Shown in pieces: positions 1 through 5,742 of a stretch of 6,870 nucleotides of DNA. A model generated the notes under the pieces. It was not told the DNA's origin. It worked only from the letters and a program-made list of their open reading frames with translations, and searched no databases. This stretch comes from an uncultured Anaplasmataceae bacterium (lineage in GTDB: Bacteria > Pseudomonadota > Alphaproteobacteria > Rickettsiales > CAIPFW01). Location of the stretch: assembly GCA_903864455.1 (NCBI GenBank), contig CAIPFW010000245.1:1-6870 (forward strand), read 5' to 3'. The first letter of the stretch is position 1. Each line of letters starts with the position of its first letter. The translations under genes and the position numbers were made by a program.

Positions 1-41
1 AATAAAATATATTCTAAAATAATATTCAAATCAATAAAATG

Positions 42-110
42 AATAATTTTTCTATAGAAAATAGTTAAATATATTGCTATTATATCATTCTAAATTTTTT
101 TGTATTAAAT
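42..110 (+). promoter_or_regulatory. 5' module, copy A (promoter/operator region of the first unknown gene)
   Basis: The first 30 bases (42-71) match 601-630 at 28 of 30 positions, and both copies lie almost the same distance before a start codon (69 and 68 bases). The module contains the perfect palindrome TTTTCTATAGAAAA (48-61). A possible promoter is TAGAAA (55-60), 17 bases, TATTAT (78-83), so the palindrome would overlap the -35 region. A T-rich run (about 93-101, AAATTTTTTTG) just before the start codon also has a counterpart in copy B. No Shine-Dalgarno sequence is visible. The repeat is seen directly; promoter and operator roles are inferred. Confidence 0.6.
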
Positions 111-605
111 ATGTATTCTACGTTACTTACTTCTATTGTAAAACGTTTTTCATCTCTTTTGACACTACAACAAGCTGAATATATAACTCTTGCGCGCGGT
201 GGGGCATCTGTTTTAAAAAATAGCTCTGAGCCCTCAAATTCTAAAAATAATATTCAGAATGCTGTGCAAGATGATTCGAAATTGGTTGCTAATGATATCA
301 AACAACCCGAAAAAGACAAAAATGCAAGCCTGACAGAGAAGATCGTAGAGTTAATTTTTGGCTTGAGCGAACTTGAAAAAAAAGGTAAATTTATATTCAT
401 TCCAAGAGGCGGAATAAGATATTTTGATAATCAGCCCGTAGCTTCAAATACGACAAATATAGATCTCGAGAACGCTCAAAAAGTTCCAAATATTGTCACA
501 ACAAAAGTACATGCTGGTGAGTCTGTAGCTTCAAATGCTGTAAATATGAAAGTCGAGAGGGACTTTGCAACTATGGTTGCAATAGAAGCGCTTGGTAAAA
601 AATAA
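111..605 (+). CDS. Hypothetical protein with a small internal repeat
   Basis: This 164-residue protein belongs to no family I recognise. It is hydrophilic and rich in Asn, Lys and Ser, especially at residues 35-75, which look disordered. There is no clear signal peptide or membrane segment; the N-terminus (MYSTLLTSIVKRF) could be a short amphipathic helix. Two segments resemble each other: VASNTTNIDLENA near residues 110-122 and VASNAVNMKVERD near 139-151. They share an identical 12-base stretch, GTAGCTTCAAAT, at 438-449 and 525-536, which is 29 codons apart. RGG-type motifs occur near residues 29 and 99. The start is supported by the 5' module, which ends at the same place before the next gene. 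The following module copy begins at this gene's stop codon. A secreted or host-directed role is possible but has no direct support. Confidence 0.65.
   Translation: MYSTLLTSIVKRFSSLLTLQQAEYITLARGGASVLKNSSEPSNSKNNIQNAVQDDSKLVANDIKQPEKDKNASLTEKIVELIFGLSELEKKGKFIFIPRGGIRYFDNQPVASNTTNIDLENAQKVPNIVTTKVHAGESVASNAVNMKVERDFATMVAIEALGKK
438..536 (+). repeat. Internal 87-base-spaced repeat within the orphan gene
   Basis: GTAGCTTCAAAT occurs at 438-449 and 525-536 in the same reading frame, followed in both places by a related tail ending AAATAT. The spacing is 29 codons, which suggests an old in-frame duplication inside the gene. The encoded units share the pattern VASNxxN. Only two units are clear. 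Confidence 0.55.
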
Positions 606-668
606 TTTTTCTATTGAAAGTAGTTAAATACTATATAATAATTGTAATTAAAATTTTTTCGTTTAAAA
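601..668 (+). promoter_or_regulatory. 5' module, copy B (promoter/operator region of the pentapeptide gene)
   Basis: Positions 601-630 are the second copy of the block at 42-71, differing at two bases. The copy starts at the stop codon of the upstream gene (603-605). The dyad is TTTTCTATTGAAAG (607-620), an imperfect version of the palindrome in copy A. TTGAAA (614-619) could be a -35 element; TATAAT (634-639) is a consensus -10 but only 14 bases away, while AATAAT (637-642) has the normal 17-base spacing. A T-rich run (653-659) precedes the start, as in copy A. No Shine-Dalgarno sequence is visible. Confidence 0.6.
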
Positions 669-1364
669 ATGGATAATAACGCAACAAAAAAATCTGGTGT
701 GATTTTATATAGTGCAAAGCATACACTCAATAAGCTTTTATATTGGATGGAATCCAATGATGGCGAAAAAACATACATTACGAAAAAAGATTATGATTCT
801 CTTGTAAATTCAAATTCGACAAGCAATAAGGTTGTGGACTTTGATGAAAGAAAGCTAACTGAAGAAGAAAGATTAACGATGCCTTGCAAAGCTAAGAAAT
901 TAAATATAAATACCTGCGGAGGTATAACATCGGTGAAATTAGAAGAAAAAACCTTAACTTATGAAGAATTGGAAGCGGGATATGATTTAAGAGATTGTGT
1001 ATTAAATTCTGCGGATTTATCAAATTTAGATCTTTCAAAATGTCAATTAGAAAACGTAAATCTTTTTGGGTGCGATTTGAGCGGTTCAATTTTGCCACAA
1101 AATTTAAAAGATGTAAATTTTACGAATTGCAAATTCGATAAAAACACTATCTTTATAAATAATGATTTCTGGACAAGCAATACTCGTTTAGTTGCTGGGT
1201 TTTATGATTCGAACAACAATTTTAATAATGTGGATTTTAATGGTGCAAAAATTGTAAATCCACAAAATCTTTACGATCAATATATCATAAAAAATTATGT
1301 AGAGATTAATTTGGAATTGACAGATTCAACAAAAATCCAATCATCGCAAATAGAAAGAGCATAA
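669..1364 (+). CDS. Pentapeptide-repeat protein
   Basis: This 231-residue protein has a charged N-terminal half without a recognised domain (residues 1-100), then a run of pentapeptide repeats of the A(D/N)LxX type at about residues 107-158. It includes ADLSNLDLSKCQLENVNL and continues through CDLSGS, DVNF and CKFD. A last repeat-like patch lies at 186-196 (NNVDFNGAKI), followed by a short tail. Such repeats fold as a right-handed four-sided beta helix and usually mediate protein contacts; they occur in gyrase-protecting proteins and in many secreted effectors of intracellular bacteria. About ten repeats is short for a complete helix. There is no signal peptide and no membrane segment. The start is set by the conserved distance to the 5' module. 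The gene is probably transcribed from its own promoter, with the hairpin at 1371-1397 as its end. The cellular target is unknown. Confidence 0.8.
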   Translation: MDNNATKKSGVILYSAKHTLNKLLYWMESNDGEKTYITKKDYDSLVNSNSTSNKVVDFDERKLTEEERLTMPCKAKKLNINTCGGITSVKLEEKTLTYEELEAGYDLRDCVLNSADLSNLDLSKCQLENVNLFGCDLSGSILPQNLKDVNFTNCKFDKNTIFINNDFWTSNTRLVAGFYDSNNNFNNVDFNGAKIVNPQNLYDQYIIKNYVEINLELTDSTKIQSSQIERA

Positions 1365-1370
1365 AAATTG

Positions 1371-1397
1371 TTTAGAATATTTTTTCGATATTCTAAA
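1371..1397. terminator. Hairpin between convergent genes, possible bidirectional terminator
   Basis: TTTAGAATAT (1371-1380) and ATATTCTAAA (1388-1397) are perfectly complementary, giving a 10-bp stem with a 7-base loop. It lies between the stop codons of the pentapeptide gene and the convergent sodB. The stem is very AT-rich and the flanking T-runs are short in both directions (on the minus strand the stem is followed by CAATTTTTA), so termination strength is uncertain. The placement is the best argument. Confidence 0.5.
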
Positions 1398-1405
1398 AAA
1401 ACTGC

Positions 1406-2056
1406 TTAGCTGTTCATCGCATTAAGCAAATTCTCTTCTGCGAATTTCCAATTTATTAAATGCTCGCAGAATTTTTCTAAATATTCCTGCCTTCTGTTTT
1501 GATACTTAAGATAATACGCGTGTTCCCAGACGTCTATTCCCAATAATGGCGTCAAATTAGAATCGACAATCGGATTCGAACCATTGCTTGTTTTTGTAAT
1601 TTCAATTTTATTTTCACGCTTATTATAGTTCAACCAACCCCATCCAGACCCAAATTGAGATAAGGAAACCTTAATCAACTCTTCGTTCACCTTACTCACA
1701 GCTTCATTATCATCAGAAATATTAAAAGTTTTTTTTATCAACTCAAACAACTTCCCATGCTTATCTGGGTGCCCACCGCCATTCACTTTCATCGAATTCC
1801 AATATAATTCATGATTATATGCCTGACCAGCATTATTAAAAATGCGAATCTCAGAGTCATTTTTTAAATTTTTATTATTTACGATAATTTTTTTGATATC
1901 TTTTTCATTCGCATCGGAAGATTCTATAATGAATTTATTCAAATTATCGATATATGATTGGTTGTGCTTTGTGTAATGAAGCTCGACAGTTTTAGCGTCG
2001 AGATACGGCTCTAAGGCGCTAAAATCATAAGGCAAGTCGGATAATTTAAAAGTCAT
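1406..2056 (-). CDS. sodB: Superoxide dismutase, iron type
   Basis: This 216-residue enzyme converts superoxide to oxygen and hydrogen peroxide, normally in the cytoplasm. The metal ligands of the Fe/Mn family are all visible: His27 (in VELHYTKHNQSYI), His82 (in AGQAYNHELYW), Asp175 and His179 (in GIDVWEHAYYLKYQNRR). Gln78, four residues before the second His ligand, is the position used by iron-type enzymes to hold the active-site water; manganese enzymes usually have Gly there and a Gln elsewhere. GSGWGWL at 136-142 is the other family signature. The protein is slightly longer than the usual 190-205 residues because of Lys/Asn-rich insertions near 50-70. The start gives the standard short N-terminus (MTFKLSDLPYDFSALEPYL). 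It is divergent from atpB. Iron preference is inferred from sequence; cambialistic use is possible. Confidence 0.96.
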   Translation of the reverse strand: MTFKLSDLPYDFSALEPYLDAKTVELHYTKHNQSYIDNLNKFIIESSDANEKDIKKIIVNNKNLKNDSEIRIFNNAGQAYNHELYWNSMKVNGGGHPDKHGKLFELIKKTFNISDDNEAVSKVNEELIKVSLSQFGSGWGWLNYNKRENKIEITKTSNGSNPIVDSNLTPLLGIDVWEHAYYLKYQNRRQEYLEKFCEHLINWKFAEENLLNAMNS

Positions 2057-2064
2057 TTGACTAC

Positions 2065-2093
2065 TATTTATATATAATAAGTTATTTTATCAA
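2065..2093 (-). promoter_or_regulatory. Possible sodB promoter
   Basis: On the minus strand TTGATA (2093-2088) is followed by TATAAA (2072-2067, 15-base spacer) or TAAATA (2070-2065, 17-base spacer). The leader to the sodB start would be very short (about 10 bases or less), and no Shine-Dalgarno sequence is seen. The region is so AT-rich that chance matches are likely. Confidence 0.3.
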
Positions 2094-2176
2094 TACTTTT
2101 CGGAATTGCAAATGATTTTTCGTCATGCTTCCTGAGATTTTTATAAAAAAAATTCCTTTTTTCTCAATAAAATCAG

Positions 2177-2204
2177 TTGATTTTTTGATTCTTTTGTGTA
2201 AAAT
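2177..2204 (+). promoter_or_regulatory. Possible promoter of the atpB-purD operon
   Basis: TTGATT (2177-2182), a 16-base spacer and TAAAAT (2199-2204) lie 28 bases before the atpB start. The predicted transcript would begin near 2211, leaving a leader of about 20 bases. No Shine-Dalgarno sequence precedes atpB. The match is good but the region is AT-rich. Confidence 0.45.
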
Positions 2205-2232
2205 GTGAAACTGATATTAATTCTTTTCTAAT

Positions 2233-2967
2233 ATGTCGGGGAGCCCGTTAGCACAATTTGAAATTAAAAAATTCTTTCACTTGGGTGAATTGTTCGGTCA
2301 CAGCATCGATTTTACAAATTCATCTATGTTTATGTGCTTTGCGATGCTTTTATCGATAGTGTTTTTATATCTTGGGACTCGTAAACTAGAGGTCAAACCA
2401 ACATCAAAGATGCAAGTATTAGTTGAAGTGATATATAATTTTTTAACAAATATGATGTCTCAATCGATTAAAGACAAGGATGCAGTGAGATTTTTCCCGC
2501 TTGTTTTTACGATCTTCATGTTTGTCATTTCTTGCAATCTGCTCGGGATGTTGCCGTATAGTTTTACGGTGACGAGTCACCTCAGTATCACATTCGCTTT
2601 GGCGCTTTTTGTGTTGCTCGTTGTGACATTTTTTGGAATTATTCGAAATGGGTTTCACTTTTTTAGAGTGTTTTTCCCAACAGGAACTCCGCTTTGGCTT
2701 GCTTTTTTGATTATACCGATTGAAATTTTTGCTTATTGCGCACGTGCTATAAGTCTTTCATTGAGACTCGGTGCAAATATGATAGCTGGTCACACGATGC
2801 TCAAGGTGATTGCGGGCTTGGCTATTGGAGCTGGGGCCTTTTCGATTTTTCCATTTACTTTTGTGGTTGCGATTACGGCGTTTGAATTTTTTGTCGCTGG
2901 ATTGCAAGCATATATATTCTCGACGCTAGTTTGCGTTTATTTAAACGATGTTTTTTCTACTCATTAA
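2233..2967 (+). CDS. atpB: ATP synthase F0 subunit a
   Basis: Subunit a is the membrane stator protein that forms the two proton half-channels against the c-ring. The 244 residues are strongly hydrophobic, with membrane segments at about 32-48, 88-110, 116-138, 155-180, 185-205 and 208-235. The key helix reads ISLSLRLGANMIAGHTML, with the essential arginine at residue 178 (counterpart of E. coli Arg210), and the last helix reads FEFFVAGLQAYIFS with Glu218 and Gln225. The pattern resembles alphaproteobacterial and mitochondrial ATP6 (usually RLFANM; here Gly replaces Phe after the RL). Length is normal for the group. It is the first gene of the operon; the atpI gene often found just upstream in bacteria is absent, and sodB lies there instead on the other strand. 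The start has no visible ribosome site, but it gives the expected N-terminus (SGSPLAQFEIKKFF). Confidence 0.97.
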   Translation: MSGSPLAQFEIKKFFHLGELFGHSIDFTNSSMFMCFAMLLSIVFLYLGTRKLEVKPTSKMQVLVEVIYNFLTNMMSQSIKDKDAVRFFPLVFTIFMFVISCNLLGMLPYSFTVTSHLSITFALALFVLLVVTFFGIIRNGFHFFRVFFPTGTPLWLAFLIIPIEIFAYCARAISLSLRLGANMIAGHTMLKVIAGLAIGAGAFSIFPFTFVVAITAFEFFVAGLQAYIFSTLVCVYLNDVFSTH

Positions 2968-2974
2968 TTTTTTT

Positions 2975-2979
2975 AAAGG
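2975..2979 (+). promoter_or_regulatory. Ribosome binding site of atpE
   Basis: AAAGG lies six bases before the ATG at 2986. It is one of only two convincing Shine-Dalgarno sequences in the window, which suits the high copy number of subunit c relative to subunit a. Confidence 0.65.
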
Positions 2980-2985
2980 TTTATT

Positions 2986-3210
2986 ATGGAAGGTTTAAAA
3001 TATATAGCTATAGCGCTTACAACACTTGGAATGGGTTGGACGGCTCACGCATTAGGCGGAACTTTTACTTCATTATTCACAAGCATTTCGAGAAATCCAG
3101 AAGCTGAAGAAAAAATTGGTAAGTATGCCTTTATCGCAGCGGCTTTCGTAGAATCTATGGGTCTTTTCTCATTGGTTGTTGCGCTATTATTGATATTTTT
3201 TGTTAATTAA
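2986..3210 (+). CDS. atpE: ATP synthase F0 subunit c
   Basis: Subunit c forms the rotating proton-carrying ring. The 74 residues make the usual hairpin: a first helix at about 5-32, a polar loop with the conserved SRNPEAEEK (35-43, including Arg36, Asn37, Pro38), and a second helix at about 47-73. The proton-binding carboxylate is Glu56 in FVESMGLFSLVVALLL. Length matches other alphaproteobacterial c subunits. The glycine-rich face of helix 1 is altered: LGMGWTAHALGGTF carries Trp18 and His21 in a helix normally dominated by small residues. The gene lies 18 bases after atpB and 6 bases before the b' gene. Proton rather than sodium coupling is likely because the usual sodium-site Gln and Ser/Thr pattern is not evident; this is inference. 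Confidence 0.96.
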   Translation: MEGLKYIAIALTTLGMGWTAHALGGTFTSLFTSISRNPEAEEKIGKYAFIAAAFVESMGLFSLVVALLLIFFVN

Positions 3211-3216
3211 TATATT

Positions 3217-3753
3217 ATGTCGGCAGCTTTATTACCGCAATTAGATATTTCAACCTACGGATCACAGATTTTTTGGTTGGTTATCACATTTTCTATTTTA
3301 TATTTTTCGTTATCGAAGATTTTTTTGCCAAATATTATCAATTTGGTGAAAAAAAGAGAGCATTATATCGAAGGAATTTATCAAGATATAGATGTTGAAA
3401 ACGGTAAAATCAGGGAACTAGAAGAAGAAAAGCTGTCGATAATAAACAAAACGAAATCAGATGCGGGCGATATTATAAAATCTGCAAAGTCGAAAGTCGA
3501 CTCAATTCATAATGATGCGCGCACTTTGACAGAAAAAAAATTATCCGCTATGCAGGATGCTCTCGAAGCCGATTTGAAAAAGGATATAGAGGGCGATAAA
3601 AATTATTATAAAAAGAATTCGATAGAGATTTTTAAAAATTTCACTGATATTTTCTCTTTAACGGGGGATTTGAATCAAAATTTAGAATTAATTTTTGAAA
3701 AAAATTGGTCAAAAAAAACAAACGAAATAACAAATAAATATAATAAAGGTTAA
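3217..3753 (+). CDS. atpF': ATP synthase F0 subunit b'
   Basis: This is one of the two stator-stalk b-type subunits that in alphaproteobacteria form a b/b' heterodimer linking F0 to F1. The 178 residues begin with the family signature LPQLDISTYGSQIFWL, then a single membrane segment (about 17-40), the KKREHYIEGIYQDI region typical of b', and a long charged helix (about 42-150) predicted to form a right-handed coiled coil. The sequence is Lys/Glu/Ser-rich, as expected. The C-terminus (150-178) is Asn/Lys-rich and not conserved. The gene starts 6 bases after atpE with no ribosome site of its own, so translation is probably coupled. It is the b' rather than b copy because of its N-terminus and its place before the second b gene. 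The same gene is called atpG or atpX in some genomes. Confidence 0.93.
   Translation: MSAALLPQLDISTYGSQIFWLVITFSILYFSLSKIFLPNIINLVKKREHYIEGIYQDIDVENGKIRELEEEKLSIINKTKSDAGDIIKSAKSKVDSIHNDARTLTEKKLSAMQDALEADLKKDIEGDKNYYKKNSIEIFKNFTDIFSLTGDLNQNLELIFEKNWSKKTNEITNKYNKG
3745..3749 (+). promoter_or_regulatory. Ribosome binding site of atpF
   Basis: AAAGG lies inside the last codons of the b' gene, seven bases before the ATG at 3757. It supports that start codon and an intergenic gap of only three bases. Confidence 0.55.
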
Positions 3754-3756
3754 AAG

Positions 3757-4233
3757 ATGGTTTTTGATGAAAAATTTATTATAGCTTTAGCGTTTTTTGT
3801 TTGCGTTGGTCTGATTGTCAAATTTTCAAAGAAAAATTTTTCAAAATTTCTATCGAATACAAAAAATGCTATTTGCAAAAAAATCAGCGATGTTGAAGAT
3901 TCTTTTGATGACTTGAAATTCAAAATCTCAAAACTCAAGGATGAAAAATTTTTATTGGTGGAAAAAAGTAAAAAAGATATCGATGCGGCCGAAAACGAGA
4001 AGAATTTTTTAATCGAGGAAGCTAGAAAAAAATCAGATCAGCTTTTTCAAAACACGATAGAAAATCAAAAAGTCGCAAACGAACGAATTAAAAATGAGTC
4101 GAAAAAATCTTTAGAAAAGGTTTCTTGGGATTCAGCTAAGCAAAATTTGACTCAAAGTCTCAGAGAAGAAAAAGTTGAAGATATACACCATAATATAATT
4201 AATAATATTTTAAAAGATGCACTGAATGACTAA
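3757..4233 (+). CDS. atpF: ATP synthase F0 subunit b
   Basis: This is the second stator-stalk subunit, partner of b'. The 158 residues comprise a short periplasmic end, one membrane segment (about 6-23, FIIALAFFVCVGLIVKF) and a long, highly charged helix rich in Lys, Glu and Ser. The stretch IEEARKKSDQLF near residues 86-97 is typical of b subunits, and the C-terminal region (EDIHHNIINNILKDAL) should contact the delta subunit at the top of F1. Length is normal. It follows b' by three bases, and its last eight bases overlap the start of purD. No delta, alpha, gamma, beta or epsilon genes follow, so the F1 genes must be elsewhere, as is usual in alphaproteobacteria. Confidence 0.92.
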   Translation: MVFDEKFIIALAFFVCVGLIVKFSKKNFSKFLSNTKNAICKKISDVEDSFDDLKFKISKLKDEKFLLVEKSKKDIDAAENEKNFLIEEARKKSDQLFQNTIENQKVANERIKNESKKSLEKVSWDSAKQNLTQSLREEKVEDIHHNIINNILKDALND

Positions 4234-5494
4234 TAATAAATTAAATGTTTTATTAATAGGTGGTGGTGGGCGAGAATACGCTTTGGCATGGAAAATTTCA
4301 CAATCACAACTATTAAGTGAATTTTATTCGATCAATGGCAGCGACCACATTGCAAAATACGCAAATCGTATAGATATAGATTATTCGGATTTTGAGGCAT
4401 TGTATAAATTTTGTGTAGAAAAAAATATTCATTTAGTAATTGTTGGCCCAGAAAAGCCAATAGAGCTTGGGTTGAGCGATTTTCTTATAAGTAAAAAAAT
4501 TAATGTATTTGCACCATCAAAAGCTGCAGCTCAAATCGAATCTTCAAAAAATTTTACAAAAAAAATATGCGATGAGGAAAGTATACCAACTGCAAAATAT
4601 ATTACTTTTCAAAATTTCTCAGATGTGCAAGATTTTATTAAAAATAATAAAACTTTTTCCTACCCATTTGTAATAAAATATGATGGCTTAGCAGATGGAA
4701 AAGGCGTTAAAATTATTCACGATGATTATGAAGCTTTAGAATATTTACAAAAGTTGAATGAAAATTATGAAAAAACTTTTTGCGTCGTGATTGAAGAATT
4801 CTTAACAGGTCGAGAATTATCGGCTTTTTTTCTTTGTGATGGTGAAAATATTAGATATTTGGCTTCAGCTCGAGATTATAAAAGAGCTCATGATGGAGAT
4901 AAAGGCGAGAATACAGGTGGGATGGGAGTGATTTGTGGAAATTTTTTAATGAACGAAGAATTGAAACATAAAATTTCAGAGAGAATTGTCGAGCCAATGC
5001 TTCATAATTTAAAAAAGCAGAATATTGTTTATAAGGGTGTGATTTTTGCTGGGCTCATGATTGATGATAAAAACGATCCGTATTTGATAGAATTCAATGC
5101 TCGTTTTGGCGACCCAGAAACTGAGGCGATTTGTATGCGACTGGAGTCTGACTTACTCAATATTTTATATAAAGCGACGATAGGCGATTTGCAAAACACG
5201 GAAATAAAAATAAGTGAGAAAAACTCTCTCTGCATAGTTCTGGCGAGCAATGGCTATCCCGAGAAATATGAAAAAAGTAAACTTATTCATAATATACCAG
5301 AAGATACCGACGATATGAGAATATTTTTTCACGGCGCGAAAATCATCAATAACGAATGTTTTTCAAATGGTGGAAGGGTTCTGAGTGTAAATATTATTGG
5401 AGAAAATATAGAGCGCATGCGAGAACAAGCTTATAATACTTTAAAAGAAATAAATTGGAATGATGGCTTTTATAGAAATGATATCGGCTTATGA
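4226..5494 (+). CDS. purD: Phosphoribosylamine-glycine ligase (GARS)
   Basis: PurD joins glycine to phosphoribosylamine using ATP, the second step of de novo purine synthesis, in the cytoplasm. All parts of the ATP-grasp enzyme are present in 422 residues: N-domain loop IGGGGREYAL (11-20), IVGPEKPIELG, KAAAQIESSKNFTKK, the nucleotide-binding KYDGLADGKGVKI, IEEFLTGRELSAFF, DGDKGENTGGMG, the metal-binding IEFNARFGDPETE (288-300, with Glu289 and Asn291) and the C-domain GGRVLSVNIIG ending in FYRNDIGL. The length is full and no frame is broken. Several usually constant residues differ: the His of REHA is Tyr18, the QDHKR motif is RDYKR, and the GAYSPAP that normally follows GGMG is replaced by VICGNF. 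The ATG overlaps the end of atpF in an ATGACTAA arrangement, which implies translational coupling to the F0 operon. Its presence indicates that the organism can make purines at least in part. Confidence 0.95.
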   Translation: MTNNKLNVLLIGGGGREYALAWKISQSQLLSEFYSINGSDHIAKYANRIDIDYSDFEALYKFCVEKNIHLVIVGPEKPIELGLSDFLISKKINVFAPSKAAAQIESSKNFTKKICDEESIPTAKYITFQNFSDVQDFIKNNKTFSYPFVIKYDGLADGKGVKIIHDDYEALEYLQKLNENYEKTFCVVIEEFLTGRELSAFFLCDGENIRYLASARDYKRAHDGDKGENTGGMGVICGNFLMNEELKHKISERIVEPMLHNLKKQNIVYKGVIFAGLMIDDKNDPYLIEFNARFGDPETEAICMRLESDLLNILYKATIGDLQNTEIKISEKNSLCIVLASNGYPEKYEKSKLIHNIPEDTDDMRIFFHGAKIINNECFSNGGRVLSVNIIGENIERMREQAYNTLKEINWNDGFYRNDIGL

Positions 5495-5601
5495 TGATGT
5501 TTTAGAAAAGCTTTTTTTGACATAAAATATTCTTCTTTTTGACTCTCTTAAAAGCAAAAACCATAAAAATTTATTTCAATTTATTGAATAATATAAAAAG
5601 A
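5495..5601. other. Intergenic stretch after purD
   Basis: No gene is visible. A possible promoter for the transposase stub is TTGACT (5539-5544), 17 bases, CATAAA (5562-5567). A consensus TTGACA (5517-5522) has no matching -10. AAAAGCTTTT followed by a T-run (5506-5518) is a loopless palindrome and not a convincing terminator, so the end of the operon is not defined. The whole gene-free interval runs to 5939. Confidence 0.4.
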
Positions 5602-5676
5602 ATGATATTTGATTCAGATTTAACGGATACTGAGTGGGAATTGATAAAAGATCTCATTCCGGCTGGATACAATTAA
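5602..5676 (+). pseudogene. N-terminal stub of an IS5/IS4-family transposase
   Basis: The 24-codon frame encodes MIFDSDLTDTEWELIKDLIP followed by AGYN and a stop. The SDLTDxEWxLIxxLIP signature opens the N-terminal domain of many IS5-group transposases. A complete enzyme would be roughly ten times longer, and the catalytic DDE residues are missing. The stop codon (5674-5676) is formed at the junction with the 220-bp element that starts at 5676. Joining the two flanks of that element (removing 5676-5898) gives only a short AT-rich tail, not more transposase, so the IS was probably already decayed or was trimmed further. The left end of the parent IS was not identified. Confidence 0.75.
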
Positions 5677-5690
5677 CCCATTGCATTTCC
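5675..5690 (+). repeat. Left terminal inverted repeat of the small element
   Basis: AACCCATTGCATTTCC is the exact reverse complement of 5881-5896 over 16 bases. The outermost base probably belongs to the TTA target duplication rather than the element. Confidence 0.8.
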
Positions 5691-5732
5691 TTAGAACCAG
5701 TCTTCACCTCAATCTCTTCAGCATAATCATTG

Positions 5733-5742
5733 AACCCATTGC
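5733..5742 (+). repeat. Internal copy of the element's end motif
   Basis: AACCCATTGC recurs in direct orientation 58 bases inside the left end and continues GTTTG instead of ATTTCC. It may be the remnant of a second end, as expected if the element formed by nested insertion or by internal deletion of a longer one. Confidence 0.5.

Noticed and set aside
892..1098. Minus-strand open frame of 68 codons inside the pentapeptide gene
   Set aside because: It is antisense to a clear repeat protein and its Leu/Asn-rich product mirrors the regular repeat codons.
2443..2658. Minus-strand open frame inside atpB
   Set aside because: It is antisense to a strongly conserved membrane protein; its Lys/Arg/His-rich product is the complement of hydrophobic codons.
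3750..3938. Minus-strand open frame inside atpF
   Set aside because: It is antisense to a real gene and its Phe/Ser-rich product mirrors Lys-rich coiled-coil codons.
5029..5250. Minus-strand open frame inside purD
   Set aside because: It is antisense to the conserved ATP-grasp region and has no family features.
5506..5518. AAAAGCTTTT plus T-run after purD as a terminator
   Set aside because: The palindrome has no loop and therefore cannot form a stable hairpin.
5517..5522. Consensus TTGACA as a promoter after purD
   Set aside because: No acceptable -10 element lies 16-18 bases downstream.
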